From Caryophanales bacterium UBA4100 (GTDB taxonomy: Bacteria > Bacillota > Bacilli > Paenibacillales > UBA4045): DNA of 18,576 nucleotides. Location of the stretch: NCBI GenBank assembly GCA_002383285.1, contig DFXU01000067.1, forward strand, positions 22,682-41,257. Reading direction: 5' to 3'. Made by a program: the position numbers and the translations under genes. Below are positions 7,227 through 16,000 of the stretch, piece after piece (within the stretch, counting starts at the first letter, position 1; the number at the start of each line of letters is the position of its first letter). The notes under the pieces are model-generated. The model saw only the letters and a list, made by a program, of their open reading frames with translations. It ran no database searches and was not told the DNA's origin.

Positions 7227-8360
7227 ATGCTACGCATATCTGTATTCATATTTCTGTTCTTTGGGATTATATCTATCTTCATTACGTTCATACCGCTTTA
7301 CTATCAGGAGCAAGGCTTAACCAAGACAGAAATTGGTTTGGTACTCGGGGTAGGCTCACTCATATCCATATTCTCACAGCCCTTCTGGGGTATGATCAGT
7401 GACAGGCGGAATACAGTCAAGAAGGTCATTATTTTCCTGCTTGCAGCTTCACTTATTGTAAGTATAGGAATTTTCAAAATTACAGCATTAGGTTTACTTC
7501 TTCTCACGTATAGTATGTATAATTTATTCTTCACTGCAATTCCAGCGTTAACCGACAGCTTGGCTGTTAGCACAGCGGAGCAACAAGGCGGTAGCTTTGG
7601 TTTTATTCGGATGTGGGGCGATCTAGGGTTAGGCACATTCTCGCTGGTTATGGGATTTGTTATAGCTTGGATAGGTATGGACTACTTATGGTGGATATAT
7701 GCCGTTATTGTTATCTTAACGATCATTGCAGCGACCACACTTCGTGATGCACAAATTCGTACCGTTGCTCTCACAAAGGAATCGTTCGTGCGCTTGTTTA
7801 CGAATCCGTCGTTCCTATGGTTTATGTTCCTTATCCTGCTGATAGGCACTCCTCATCGGATGAATGATGTATTGGTAGGTATCTTCATGACAAGCATGGG
7901 GGGGACCGAGGCTCAGGTAGGGCAAGCATGGATGGTGGCGACCTTCAGCTCAGCGCCATTATTCATCCTGGCCGGGCTACTGCTGCGGAAATTCCATGCC
8001 TTATTCCTGCTTGCATTAGCTAGCCTGCTATATGCAATACGTTGGGGAATTTATGGTCTTATTGACAATCCAGATCTTCTTATCATCTTACAAATTTCAC
8101 AGGGACTGACCTTCCCACTGTTCTATGTAGTGGCGGTCTACCATGTGACACAAATTGTTCCGCCAGAATTGCGATCGACGGGCCAGTCTACATTCGCCGC
8201 AGTGTTCGGTGGTGTTGCTGGAATGATCGGTAGCTATGGTGGCGGTTTTATTATGGATGCATTCGAACCGCATACCGCCTATCAATTCGGAATGGTCTTC
8301 TCATTGGTTGCTGCGATCGTGACAGCTATTACTTGGATCCGTGTGCGTAAGCAAGCTTGA
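7227..8360 (+). CDS. Major facilitator superfamily transporter (MFS_1-like)
   Basis: Inner-membrane secondary transporter of 377 residues and about twelve hydrophobic spans, slightly compact for the superfamily. The loop between spans two and three carries the MFS hallmark FWGMISDRRNTVKK (about residues 53-66), and the N-terminus has the pattern YYQEQGLTKTEIGLVLG typical of the LacY/HcaT-like MFS_1 group. The ATG at 7227 has GAGGTGAT at 7214-7221, inside a hairpin. It sits after the terminator of the sulfatase operon and before an epimerase with its own promoter, so it is probably a separate unit. The substrate cannot be predicted; a sugar, nucleoside or aromatic acid are all seen in this group. 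Confidence 0.88.
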   Translation: MLRISVFIFLFFGIISIFITFIPLYYQEQGLTKTEIGLVLGVGSLISIFSQPFWGMISDRRNTVKKVIIFLLAASLIVSIGIFKITALGLLLLTYSMYNLFFTAIPALTDSLAVSTAEQQGGSFGFIRMWGDLGLGTFSLVMGFVIAWIGMDYLWWIYAVIVILTIIAATTLRDAQIRTVALTKESFVRLFTNPSFLWFMFLILLIGTPHRMNDVLVGIFMTSMGGTEAQVGQAWMVATFSSAPLFILAGLLLRKFHALFLLALASLLYAIRWGIYGLIDNPDLLIILQISQGLTFPLFYVVAVYHVTQIVPPELRSTGQSTFAAVFGGVAGMIGSYGGGFIMDAFEPHTAYQFGMVFSLVAAIVTAITWIRVRKQA

Positions 8361-8399
8361 TCATGGTTATCCGCTGTTAGCAGATTGCGTACATGCTAC

Positions 8400-8442
8400 T
8401 AGCCTCTCGGCATTTAATGAGGTCGAGAGGCTATGTTATAAT
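8400..8442 (+). promoter_or_regulatory. Extended -10 promoter with a 10-bp perfect dyad upstream
   Basis: TGTTATAAT at 8434-8442 is a perfect TATAAT with the extended TG. Immediately upstream, TAGCCTCTCG (8400-8409) and CGAGAGGCTA (8424-8433) form a perfect 10-bp inverted repeat with a 14-base centre, so the right arm abuts the TG and the -35 region lies inside the dyad. No T-run follows. It may be the end of the MFS transcript, an operator for the downstream gene, or both. Confidence 0.6.
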
Positions 8443-8478
8443 GAGGAGAATAATAATTCGAACTGGAGGTATCAGAGG

Positions 8479-9462
8479 ATGATTGAAGCGCGCTATGATA
8501 TTATTCAGCACCAATATGAGGATGAGGCATCTTGGATTCTTAAAGACAATAAGGACAAGGCCATCGTCGAATTACTACCTGGGGTGGGGAGTCAAGTAGT
8601 CAGGTTTGAAATTGATGGGCATCCCCTTATTCTTACCCCAACTAATCTAGATACGCTGCGTAACAGTTCGTCGCGTTATGGTGTACCCATCCTATTCCCA
8701 CCGAATCGAATATATGGGGCGCAATATACGTATAAGGACCGAACTTATGAATTCCCGCCTAAAGTGGGAACGTCACATTATATGCATGGTGAGCTAAACC
8801 ATAAGCCATGGTTTGTTGCAGAATCGGGGGCTGATGAAGAGAAGGGTGCTTATCTCGTGACCCGATTCCGTTATCAGGATCACCTCGAGCTGTTCGAGCA
8901 TTTCCCGCACAACCTTGTATTCGAGCTGACCTATCGATTATATGAAGGTAAGTTGATCTGTACGGGCAGCATTCATAATGAAGGTAACGATGAAGCGCCG
9001 CTTGCTCTAGGTTTTCATCCTTATTTCCCCGTTACACCCAAGCTCTCCACCTCGGTAGTCATACCCGCTATAGCAGAATGGCCAATCTCTGAGGAGGGCT
9101 TTGTTGACGGATTACCACAAGCTACTAAAGCATGTAAGCAGTTACAATCCGGCTGGTCATTCGAAGATGTCCCATCGGAGGGTTATATGCTGCTGGAGAT
9201 GCCTCGCGGACAATCGAATCGCTGCGAGCTTCAGGATGGTGAGCAGGGTAAGACGATTGTAATGGAAAGCTCTGAGCAATTTCCATTCATGGTACTGTTC
9301 AAACCGGCTTGGGCGGATGCGATCTCCTTAGAGCCATATTCGTATATTACGGATGGCTTTAATTCCAGCTTAGATGCCGAGATAACAGGTGCTAGAGGTA
9401 TACTGGCTGGAGAAGTGTTCACCTATGAATGGAGTGTCTGGCAAACTAGCTTGCTTAAATAA
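8479..9462 (+). CDS. Aldose 1-epimerase (mutarotase) family protein
   Basis: Cytoplasmic enzyme of the galactose-mutarotase fold, which interconverts the alpha and beta anomers of a sugar; 327 residues, normal for the family. Visible landmarks are GVPILFPPNRI (about 68-78), H103 in MHGELNHKPW, H180 in LGFHPYFP and E285 in SLEPYSY, which match the two histidines and the glutamate expected at the active site. The open frame reaches back to 8341, but ATG 8479 is chosen because TGGAGGT lies at 8464-8470, eight bases away, and because the promoter at 8434-8442 lies inside the longer frame. It is transcribed alone, as far as can be seen. The sugar specificity is not evident; with two sugar importers nearby, a role in handling imported sugars is plausible. 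Confidence 0.9.
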   Translation: MIEARYDIIQHQYEDEASWILKDNKDKAIVELLPGVGSQVVRFEIDGHPLILTPTNLDTLRNSSSRYGVPILFPPNRIYGAQYTYKDRTYEFPPKVGTSHYMHGELNHKPWFVAESGADEEKGAYLVTRFRYQDHLELFEHFPHNLVFELTYRLYEGKLICTGSIHNEGNDEAPLALGFHPYFPVTPKLSTSVVIPAIAEWPISEEGFVDGLPQATKACKQLQSGWSFEDVPSEGYMLLEMPRGQSNRCELQDGEQGKTIVMESSEQFPFMVLFKPAWADAISLEPYSYITDGFNSSLDAEITGARGILAGEVFTYEWSVWQTSLLK

Positions 9463-9495
9463 GCTTAACTTGGGGTAATATTAGAGATAAGACAC

Positions 9496-9527
9496 GTAGA
9501 GGCGGTCAATTTATTGGCGGCCTCTAC
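9496..9527 (+). terminator. Hairpin after the epimerase gene (terminator-like, no T-run)
   Basis: GTAGAGGC (9496-9503) pairs perfectly with GCCTCTAC (9520-9527), and inside them CAAT pairs with ATTG around TT on the same axis. It lies 33 bases after the stop. The next bases are ACCTGTT, not a T-run, so termination strength is uncertain. Confidence 0.5.
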
Positions 9528-9590
9528 ACCTGTTAATCAACGGATAACAGCTACATTAGAAGGCAGAATTAAGCGGAGGGCGGGATTGCC

Positions 9591-9983
9591 ATGGATCAAT
9601 CCAAATATGAGAAGTATTATAGCAGGGAAGCATTCTTTAAGAAGATAGGTAAGTATGCCAAAGAAGCGGGTGTAAAAGCGATATACAGTGGATTGTTGTT
9701 ATACTATGCATTCGAGAGTCCGAATACGCCGAAGCGGGCAAAGGCGATCATTATTGGAGCGCTCGGCTACCTGATCTTCCCATTAGACATTGTGGCGGAT
9801 ATTCTACCTCTTGTTGGATTCGTCGATGATTTAGGTATTCTAGGGTTTGCTCTAGCACAGGTTGCAATGAACATTGATGATACGGTCAAGCAGAAGGCCA
9901 AGGATAAGCTAAAGGATTTATTCGGTGTTGATGTTATGCAGCATACGGAGGTTATTGAAGTGGAGAAAGATATAGAAGAATAA
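9591..9983 (+). CDS. DUF1232 (YkvA-type) small membrane-associated protein
   Basis: Small protein of 130 residues. The central segment at about residues 51-85 (GALGYLIFPLDIVADILP followed by LVGFVDDLGILGFAL) is the characteristic DUF1232 signature, with its PLD and VDDLG turns. Hydrophobic stretches near 30-45, 52-75 and 80-92 suggest membrane association. The C-terminus is charged and acidic. GGAGG at 9575-9579 precedes ATG 9591. The molecular function of the family is not established. The gene stands alone between the epimerase and a chemoreceptor-like gene that has its own promoter. Confidence 0.88.
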   Translation: MDQSKYEKYYSREAFFKKIGKYAKEAGVKAIYSGLLLYYAFESPNTPKRAKAIIIGALGYLIFPLDIVADILPLVGFVDDLGILGFALAQVAMNIDDTVKQKAKDKLKDLFGVDVMQHTEVIEVEKDIEE

Positions 9984-10037
9984 TGCTGGACATAGGTGTA
10001 TGATGTACATAATTTATCCTCAGCACCCGAATTATTA

Positions 10038-10046
10038 TGCTATAAT
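10038..10046 (+). promoter_or_regulatory. Extended -10 promoter of the chemoreceptor-like gene
   Basis: TGCTATAAT at 10038-10046 is a perfect TATAAT with an extended TG. The -35 region is poor. It lies 84 bases before the proposed start of the methyl-accepting protein gene. Confidence 0.6.
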
Positions 10047-10130
10047 GGGCTGTGGTAGTGACTATTCAGATAAACGTCTCTCTAAGAATAGTTATTCCAT
10101 ACTATACTAGCAAAGAAGATGGGGACAGTT

Positions 10131-11405
10131 ATGAATCGATTAGGGATTATTGGCAGAATGGTTTTAGGTATCATAATCGTTTCCTGCATTACATATGGGA
10201 CTAGTGGGATTTTTATCTTCGTTCTAAAAGATGTGTTCGCTCCGACGATGCCGCAGATGATTTATGTCAGCATTATCTTGAGCTTAGGCGTGATGTGGAC
10301 CGCTTTCTTGGGCTGGTTAGCCGCGCGTTGGTTTGTTCAACCTTTGATTCGTTTGACAGGTGTGATGATGGAAGCAGCTAAAGGGAATTTGCGGGTGCAA
10401 GTTCCCTTGCATCACGCACAGGACGAAATTCAGATGCTTCATGTCGCCTTTCAAACCTTGCTGGATAATCTAAAGCAAACAATTAGAGATTTAGCTGAAC
10501 ATGGCGACCATACGAATCGTCAAGTGGTAAGCTTGAATCACGCAATTCAACAAGCTACAAAGCAAATCGAACATATTTCTGTGACAGTAGAGCAAATATC
10601 CGATGATTCTGAAAAGCAAGACCGACTGTCACTGGCCAGTCTGAACTTCGTCAGGGAAGCCGTCGAAACGGCAGGTGATGTTAATACACATGCTCAACAA
10701 GCTATGAATAAGTCTCAAGAGATGGAACAAATCATTATCACCAGCGGTCAACATGTAAGGTCATTGGTCAACGGACTTCAGAAGGTCGAGCAATCGAATC
10801 GAATTTCTCTCCAATCGATTACGCAATTAAAAGAAAATGCAGATGAAATTAATGAAATTTCCGTCATCGTTGGTCATATTGCTTCGCAAACTCAACTGCT
10901 CTCGTTGAATGCGTCGATTGAAGCGGCTAAAGCGGGTGAGTTTGGAGCAGGTTTCTCTGTTGTCGCCATGGAAATCCGCAAATTAGCAGATCACACCTCT
11001 TCGGCTTCCGGTCACATTCATGAACGTATTCATCAAATTCAGCAACAAATCGATCATATCGCTGTACTGATGAATGAACAAGCCGAAGAAGCAATTCGAG
11101 AAGCTTCCCAAGGGGAACGGGTTAATCACGCGTTGAGTACGGTGTCCGATGCGGTACATGTCACGGTTCATACTATGGAGGAAATTGCTCGTGAAGTTGA
11201 TTTTCAAGCGCAGCAAGTGGCCCGAACGTTCAACAATACGGAAAGCATTGCCGAGCTCAGTCAAATGGTGTCTGCCCATGCGGAGAACACATTATCCGCC
11301 ACTCAAGAACAATTAGCGGTAATGGAAGAAATAAGTGTAGCCACAGAAGAGCTACGGGACAAAGCGAAACAGATGGAGCAGAAGATTCAAAAATTCGAAT
11401 CATAA
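10131..11405 (+). CDS. Methyl-accepting chemotaxis-type signalling protein without an extracellular sensor domain
   Basis: Membrane receptor-like protein of 424 residues. Two hydrophobic spans (about 5-30 and 38-62) are joined by only a few outside residues, followed by a HAMP-like segment (about 65-120) and a long helical MCP signalling domain. The hairpin tip that contacts CheA and CheW is visible as IASQTQLLSLNASIEAAKAGE, then FGAGFSVVA and EIRKLAD, at about residues 254-289. Glutamine- and glutamate-rich stretches along the arms could be methylation sites. ATG 10131 is preferred over the in-frame ATG 10119 because GGGGA at 10121-10125 can only serve the former. No che genes are nearby. 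Without an outside domain it may sense a membrane or cytoplasmic cue, or act as a regulator of signalling rather than a classical attractant receptor (inference). Confidence 0.88.
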   Translation: MNRLGIIGRMVLGIIIVSCITYGTSGIFIFVLKDVFAPTMPQMIYVSIILSLGVMWTAFLGWLAARWFVQPLIRLTGVMMEAAKGNLRVQVPLHHAQDEIQMLHVAFQTLLDNLKQTIRDLAEHGDHTNRQVVSLNHAIQQATKQIEHISVTVEQISDDSEKQDRLSLASLNFVREAVETAGDVNTHAQQAMNKSQEMEQIIITSGQHVRSLVNGLQKVEQSNRISLQSITQLKENADEINEISVIVGHIASQTQLLSLNASIEAAKAGEFGAGFSVVAMEIRKLADHTSSASGHIHERIHQIQQQIDHIAVLMNEQAEEAIREASQGERVNHALSTVSDAVHVTVHTMEEIAREVDFQAQQVARTFNNTESIAELSQMVSAHAENTLSATQEQLAVMEEISVATEELRDKAKQMEQKIQKFES

Positions 11406-11501
11406 GGCGCCACTGCGCCAACACCCAACATCTTCAGTCATTCTTAGTGACTGCTGTTAAAAACGAATACATCTGATCTGAGTATAGGCTTGTTGATGAT
11501 C

Positions 11502-11573
11502 TAACGTTATATTGAGTGGTTAATCCATAGAAACTTGCAACATAATCAAGAATAACGTTATATCGAGTGGTTA
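11502..11573. repeat. Two 21-bp direct repeats, 51 bp apart
   Basis: Copies at 11502-11522 and 11553-11573 differ at one base. Both begin with the palindrome TAACGTTA and end with GAGTGGTTA. The bases between them are not repeated. Confidence 0.8.
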
Positions 11574-11603
11574 TATGCAAGCATTCAGTGGATGTGCGGC
11601 AAA

Positions 11604-11676
11604 TTGGGGCAATTAGCCACCCCAAAAGTGGCTACACGAGTGAAGAAGATGATTTGATCTGAATTAGCCACTCGAG
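11604..11676. repeat. AATTAGCCAC direct repeats, 51 bp apart, with alternative hairpins
   Basis: AATTAGCCAC occurs at 11611-11620 and 11662-11671. The first copy can fold in two exclusive ways: TAGCCAC (11614-11620) with GTGGCTA (11628-11634), or TTGGGG (11604-11609) with CCCCAA (11620-11625). The second copy, extended to TAGCCACTCG (11665-11674), can pair with CGAGTGGTTA at 11564-11573 in the preceding repeat. Confidence 0.65.
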
Positions 11677-11734
11677 AAGGTGTTATACCTACATCCAACT
11701 CAAGGGTATTACAGCAATAGGATCGACTCCGAGA

Positions 11735-11763
11735 GGCCGTGGATTTATCCGCGGTTTCTTCTT
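11735..11763 (+). terminator. Terminator-like stem-loop in the gap before sbcD
   Basis: CCGTGGAT (11737-11744) pairs with ATCCGCGG (11747-11754) with one T-G pair, extended by two G-T pairs. The T-rich sequence TTTCTTCTT (11755-11763) follows. No gene ends close upstream: the chemoreceptor stop is 330 bases away. Confidence 0.5.
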
Positions 11764-11824
11764 GTTGTTCTCCTTGCTGATCCAATCTGTATTCTTGTTG
11801 TACTCCTTGCTGATCCAATCTGTA
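11759..11824. repeat. 33-bp tandem duplication
   Basis: Units at 11759-11791 and 11792-11824 are identical except at one base (T at 11769, A at 11802). The period is 33 bases, a multiple of three, so any frame across it shows an 11-residue repeat, but no start with a convincing ribosome binding site was found. Confidence 0.9.
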
Positions 11825-11922
11825 ATGGGATGAATTCAAGAGTTACAAATTTGCAGAGAGTATGATAACCTCAAGGTACAAAATTAGAAGCTAGAAATAT
11901 CGCAAGAGAGGACAATATACAT

Positions 11923-13080
11923 ATGAAATTCATCCACACCGCCGACTGGCATCTAGGCAAGCTGGTTCAGGGCGTATATATGACAGAGGATCAACGTTAT
12001 GTGCTTGACCAATTAATAGAGGTCATCGAACAAGAGAAGCCGGATGCAGTCGTAATTGCGGGAGATCTATACGATCGGGCAATTCCGCCTACAGAAGCGG
12101 TCGATTTGTTGAACAGTGTGCTCGAACGAATTGTGATTAACTTGAAGACACCGGTTCTAGCGATTTCCGGTAATCACGATAGCCCGGATCGGATTGACTT
12201 TGGCACGAGTATGATGGAGGCTCAAGGATTGCACCTAGTAGGTCAGCTGAAGAAGGTGAATCGTCCAGTAATTGTTCGCGATGAGCACGGTGAAGTACAC
12301 TTTCACCTCATCCCATTCGCCGACCCTTCCCAGGTTCGGTACATCTGTGAGGATGAACAGATTCGAACACACGACGATGCGATGAGGGCGATTACCCACG
12401 GCATTCAATCAACGATGAACCCGAATGCGCGGCACATCTTAGTCGGACATGCGTTCGTCACGCCGAGTGGCGAACGTGAGGACAATACGAGCGACGCAGA
12501 GCGGACCCTATCAATTGGTGGGGCGGAATATGTAAGTGCGGAATATTACGCGCCTTTCCATTATACGGCTCTCGGTCATCTCCATCAGGATCATTATGTT
12601 AAACAAGAGCATATTCGGTATGCTGGTTCGCCATTGAAGTATTCGATTTCCGAGGAGCATCATCGCAAGGGATTTAATATGGTTCATCTGGATCGTGAGG
12701 GTAACGTTAATATCGAGCGGAGATTACTAAAGCCACGCCATGATATGCGCAGGATTGAAGCTACTATAGAAGAGATCATGACACATCCTCGATGCGAGGA
12801 CTATGTATTCGTAACGCTGCTCAATGAGAATCCGGTATTATTCCCGATGGAGAAGGTTCGTTCAGCATATCCGAATGCGATGCATGTTGAACGGAAGCTA
12901 GCGTATGGGAACAGCCAGGACTCTAGGTTGTCTAAGGAAGTACGAAGGCAGATGGATCCGACTGCGTTGTTCACCGCCTTCTATCAAGAGGTACGAGGCT
13001 CAGCATTAACAGAGGAGAAGAAGCGTTTATTTACCGAGATATTCGAGGCTGTACAGCAAGAGGAGGATCATCAGATATGA
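11923..13080 (+). CDS. sbcD: Exonuclease subunit SbcD (Mre11-type nuclease)
   Basis: Metal-dependent nuclease subunit that, with SbcC, cuts DNA hairpins and blocked or protein-bound DNA ends. It has 385 residues, normal length. The calcineurin-type phosphoesterase motifs are all visible: D8 and H10 in HTADWHLGK, D48 in AGDLYDRAIPP, N84 and H85 in SGNHDSP, H176 in VGHAF, and H219 and H221 in ALGHLH. The capping region follows. GAGAGGA at 11906-11912 precedes ATG 11923. Its TGA overlaps the ATG of sbcC in ATGA (13077-13080), so the subunits are translationally coupled. Confidence 0.97.
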   Translation: MKFIHTADWHLGKLVQGVYMTEDQRYVLDQLIEVIEQEKPDAVVIAGDLYDRAIPPTEAVDLLNSVLERIVINLKTPVLAISGNHDSPDRIDFGTSMMEAQGLHLVGQLKKVNRPVIVRDEHGEVHFHLIPFADPSQVRYICEDEQIRTHDDAMRAITHGIQSTMNPNARHILVGHAFVTPSGEREDNTSDAERTLSIGGAEYVSAEYYAPFHYTALGHLHQDHYVKQEHIRYAGSPLKYSISEEHHRKGFNMVHLDREGNVNIERRLLKPRHDMRRIEATIEEIMTHPRCEDYVFVTLLNENPVLFPMEKVRSAYPNAMHVERKLAYGNSQDSRLSKEVRRQMDPTALFTAFYQEVRGSALTEEKKRLFTEIFEAVQQEEDHQI

Positions 13081-16000
13081 AACCAATCCGATTGTTGATA
13101 ACCGCCTTCGGTCCATATAAGGGTGTGGAAACGATAGATTTCACGAAGCTCCATGAGCATCGTTTATTCGTCATATCTGGTCCCACGGGTGCTGGTAAGA
13201 CTACGATTTTCGATGCAATCTGCTATGCACTCTATGGTACGGCTAGTGGAGAGGATCGAGATGATGTGCGGATGCTGCGCAGTCACTTCGCAGAGGACGA
13301 TGTACATACCTCAGTTGAATTGGATTTTCAGATTGGGCAGCGGAGCTTCCGGGTGCTACGCCAGATGGGGCACCGAAAGACTGGGAATAAGTCGGAAACA
13401 GGTAGTCGGGTAGAGCTCTACGAAATTACAAGCGGACAAGCTGTACCAGCTGTAGATCGATTCATGGTCACGGATGTGGATCGCAAGATAGAGAGCTTAT
13501 TCGGTTTGAACAAGGATCAGTTTAGCCAGATTGTGATGCTGCCTCAGGGTGAATTCCGTAAGCTATTAACCTCGGAGACGGAGAATAAGGAAGAAATCCT
13601 GCGTCGCATATTCCGTACAGAGCTTTATCAGCGTCTCGAAGGCCGCTTTCATCAGAGGATCCGTGAGCTTAAGGATAATCTAAAGTCGAAGCAAACCGAG
13701 CTAGACTTATATATACGGCAGATTACTACGATTCTACCGAATCGACAGGATAGTGCATTATTCCAGACACTAGATCAAGAGTTTCGGAATATTCGGCAAT
13801 TGTCTGAAGGACTATCATTGGAAATTGCCTATTATGCGAATTTGCAGCAAACCGAGCTAGAACGTAGATTAATACTCACTAATGAACTCATGGCACAGGA
13901 CTCGATGTATCATGCAGCTAAGGCACTGAACGACCGATTTATTGAGCTAGAGCAGAAGCAGTTGGTTCAAGCGGAGCTGGAGCTACAACAACCGCGTATT
14001 GAATTGAAGGAGGAGCACGTGCGTAAAGCTGAGAAGGCAGCCCATCTTATTCCGCATGAGCTGCGCTTAACAGAGGCGCTAACGATGAAAGCTCAGCGAG
14101 AGTCCCAGGTAGCTAGTCAGCTCAAGGCTGTCGAACAGGCGAATCAAGAGTTTATGGATGCACAGCAGCAATACAATCTTGAAGCAGCAATGGAGGATGA
14201 GCGTAAGCGAATCGATCGGGACATTCATCAATTAACCATACTCGAGCCCTTGGTGTTATCTCTTGAGACTAAGCAGAATGAAGTTCTAACTTTGGAAAAG
14301 AAGGAGAAGGAGCTTTCTACGCTTCTCGTCACAATCACTACGAAGCTATCAGAGCTTAATGATAGGAAACAGATGAATCAATTCCAAATGAAGCAAATCA
14401 ATATTTCGACTACGGATTATCCGCAGAAGAATGAGATCTATGTTTCGTTACGGAATCAGGAGCGCTTAATAAAGGATATGCTCGATTTAAACGAGCGTAT
14501 GACACTTGCGCTGGAAGCCGAAACCGTGGCGATGCAGGCGTATGACGAGAAGAAGAGCAAGTACGATCAGCTGGAAACGCTCTGGATTGAGGGACAGGCA
14601 AGCCTGCTGGCTGCTCACCTGCATGATGGGGTGCCTTGTCCGGTCTGCGGCAGCGAGGCGCACCCTCTGAAGGCGCATTCGACTCATGCACTACCCAGCA
14701 AGGAACAATTACAGCAGCAGAAAGAGGAATTACAGCACTACGAGCTGCTGTTCAACGAAGCGCGAATTCAAGCTGCTGCAGGGCGATCAGAGATGGAGAA
14801 CCGTCAATCTAAGCTTATTGAAACGGGTCTTCACACTCAGGATTTACAGCTCCAGCATACACAGCTGAAGGTGCTTGGGGACCAGCTTGAGGTTGAGCTT
14901 CGGGATTTGAAGAAGCAATTGGACCAACGAGCTAATCTGCAGAAGGAAACAGAGGTGCTTGAGCTAGACTGGGAGAAGACCAATCAAGATAGAGAACAGC
15001 TGGCACATCGACATCAGCTGATCCATCTTCAATATCATACACAGAGCTCGGTATTACGAAGTGAAAGAGCACAAATTCCCGAGCAATGGAGCTCGCCGGT
15101 AGCGTTAAAGCAGCGAATAAATCTGCAACGAAGTGAGCTGGAGAAGTTAGAGCTGCGTTGGAAGCAAGCGCAGCTACGCCAGCAAACCGCACAGTCGAAT
15201 GAAACTGAAGCAGCTACGGCACTCAAGCAGCTGCGATTACTAGAGGAAGAAGCGGCCGAGCATGCACAGTCGATCGGTGAGCTATGGAAGACGGAGCTTG
15301 CAGGCTCCGAATTCATAGATATCGATGATTACCGATCTGCGAAGCTAACAGAGCAATCACGTAAAGAGCTGCGATTAGAAATCGATAGTTTCCGAAAGCA
15401 ATGGCATGTGGTTAGCGGACAATTAGTCGATCTGCATAAGGAGCTCGCTGGTAAAGAATGTGCTGATCTGCAAGCGCTTGAGGATAAGCGTACGCTGACT
15501 AAGCAACGATTAGAAGAGCTTAATCAGACCATTCAGCTGGTTGCAAGGTATCATCAGGATGCCGAACGTTCACATTCAGCCATCCTTGATTCTTCAGAGC
15601 ATGTGAAGATGCTGGAGGCTGAACTAGAAGAAATTCAAGATGTATATCTGGCAATGAAGGGTGATAATCCGTTGAAACTATCCTTCGAGCGTTATATTCT
15701 AATTGAATTTCTAGAACAGATATTACAAGCCGCGAATGAGCGATTAAGCAAGCTCTCGAATGGACAATTCCATCTAGATCGCAGTGATAGAATCGAGAAG
15801 CATAACCGTCAGAGCGGGCTTGGGCTTGATGTTCATGATTCATATACGGGACAGAATCGGGATGTGAAGACCTTGTCTGGTGGAGAGAAGTTCAACGCAT
15901 CGTTATGTCTAGCATTAGGTATGACGGATGTGATTCAAGCCAATCAGGGTGGGGTTTCAATCGAGATGATGTTCATTGATGAAGGCTTTGGTTCCCTAGA

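Larger units (their letters stand above)
11406..11922. other. 517-bp gene-free stretch rich in repeats and hairpins
   Basis: No supported gene. The contents are: a 5-bp GC hairpin (11406-11419) and a CAGTCA/TGACTG hairpin (11435-11453) just after the chemoreceptor stop, neither with a T-run; two repeat pairs with 51-bp spacing (11502-11573 and 11611-11671); a terminator-like stem-loop at 11735-11756; and a 33-bp tandem duplication (11759-11824). TATGAT at 11861-11866 could be the -10 element for sbcD, but no matching -35 is visible. Confidence 0.7.

Noticed and set aside
8341..8478. N-terminal extension of the epimerase frame
   Set aside because: It overlaps the MFS gene end and contains the promoter and dyad; ATG 8479 has a well-placed TGGAGGT.
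11502..11671. CRISPR array suggested by evenly spaced repeats
   Set aside because: There are only two copies of each of two different short repeats, with no cas genes and no series of equal repeats.
11585..11839. Minus-strand frame with repeated YRLDQQG units
   Set aside because: The repeat is simply the 33-bp tandem duplication read through; there is no convincing ribosome binding site and no family resemblance, so it is not called a gene.
11680..11865. Plus-strand frame with repeated LVVLLADPIC units
   Set aside because: It is the same duplication read on the other strand, without a start signal; it also spans the terminator-like stem-loop.
14410..14691. Minus-strand open frames opposite the sbcC zinc-hook region
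   Set aside because: They are shadows of the strongly coding sbcC frame, with no start signals or family features.
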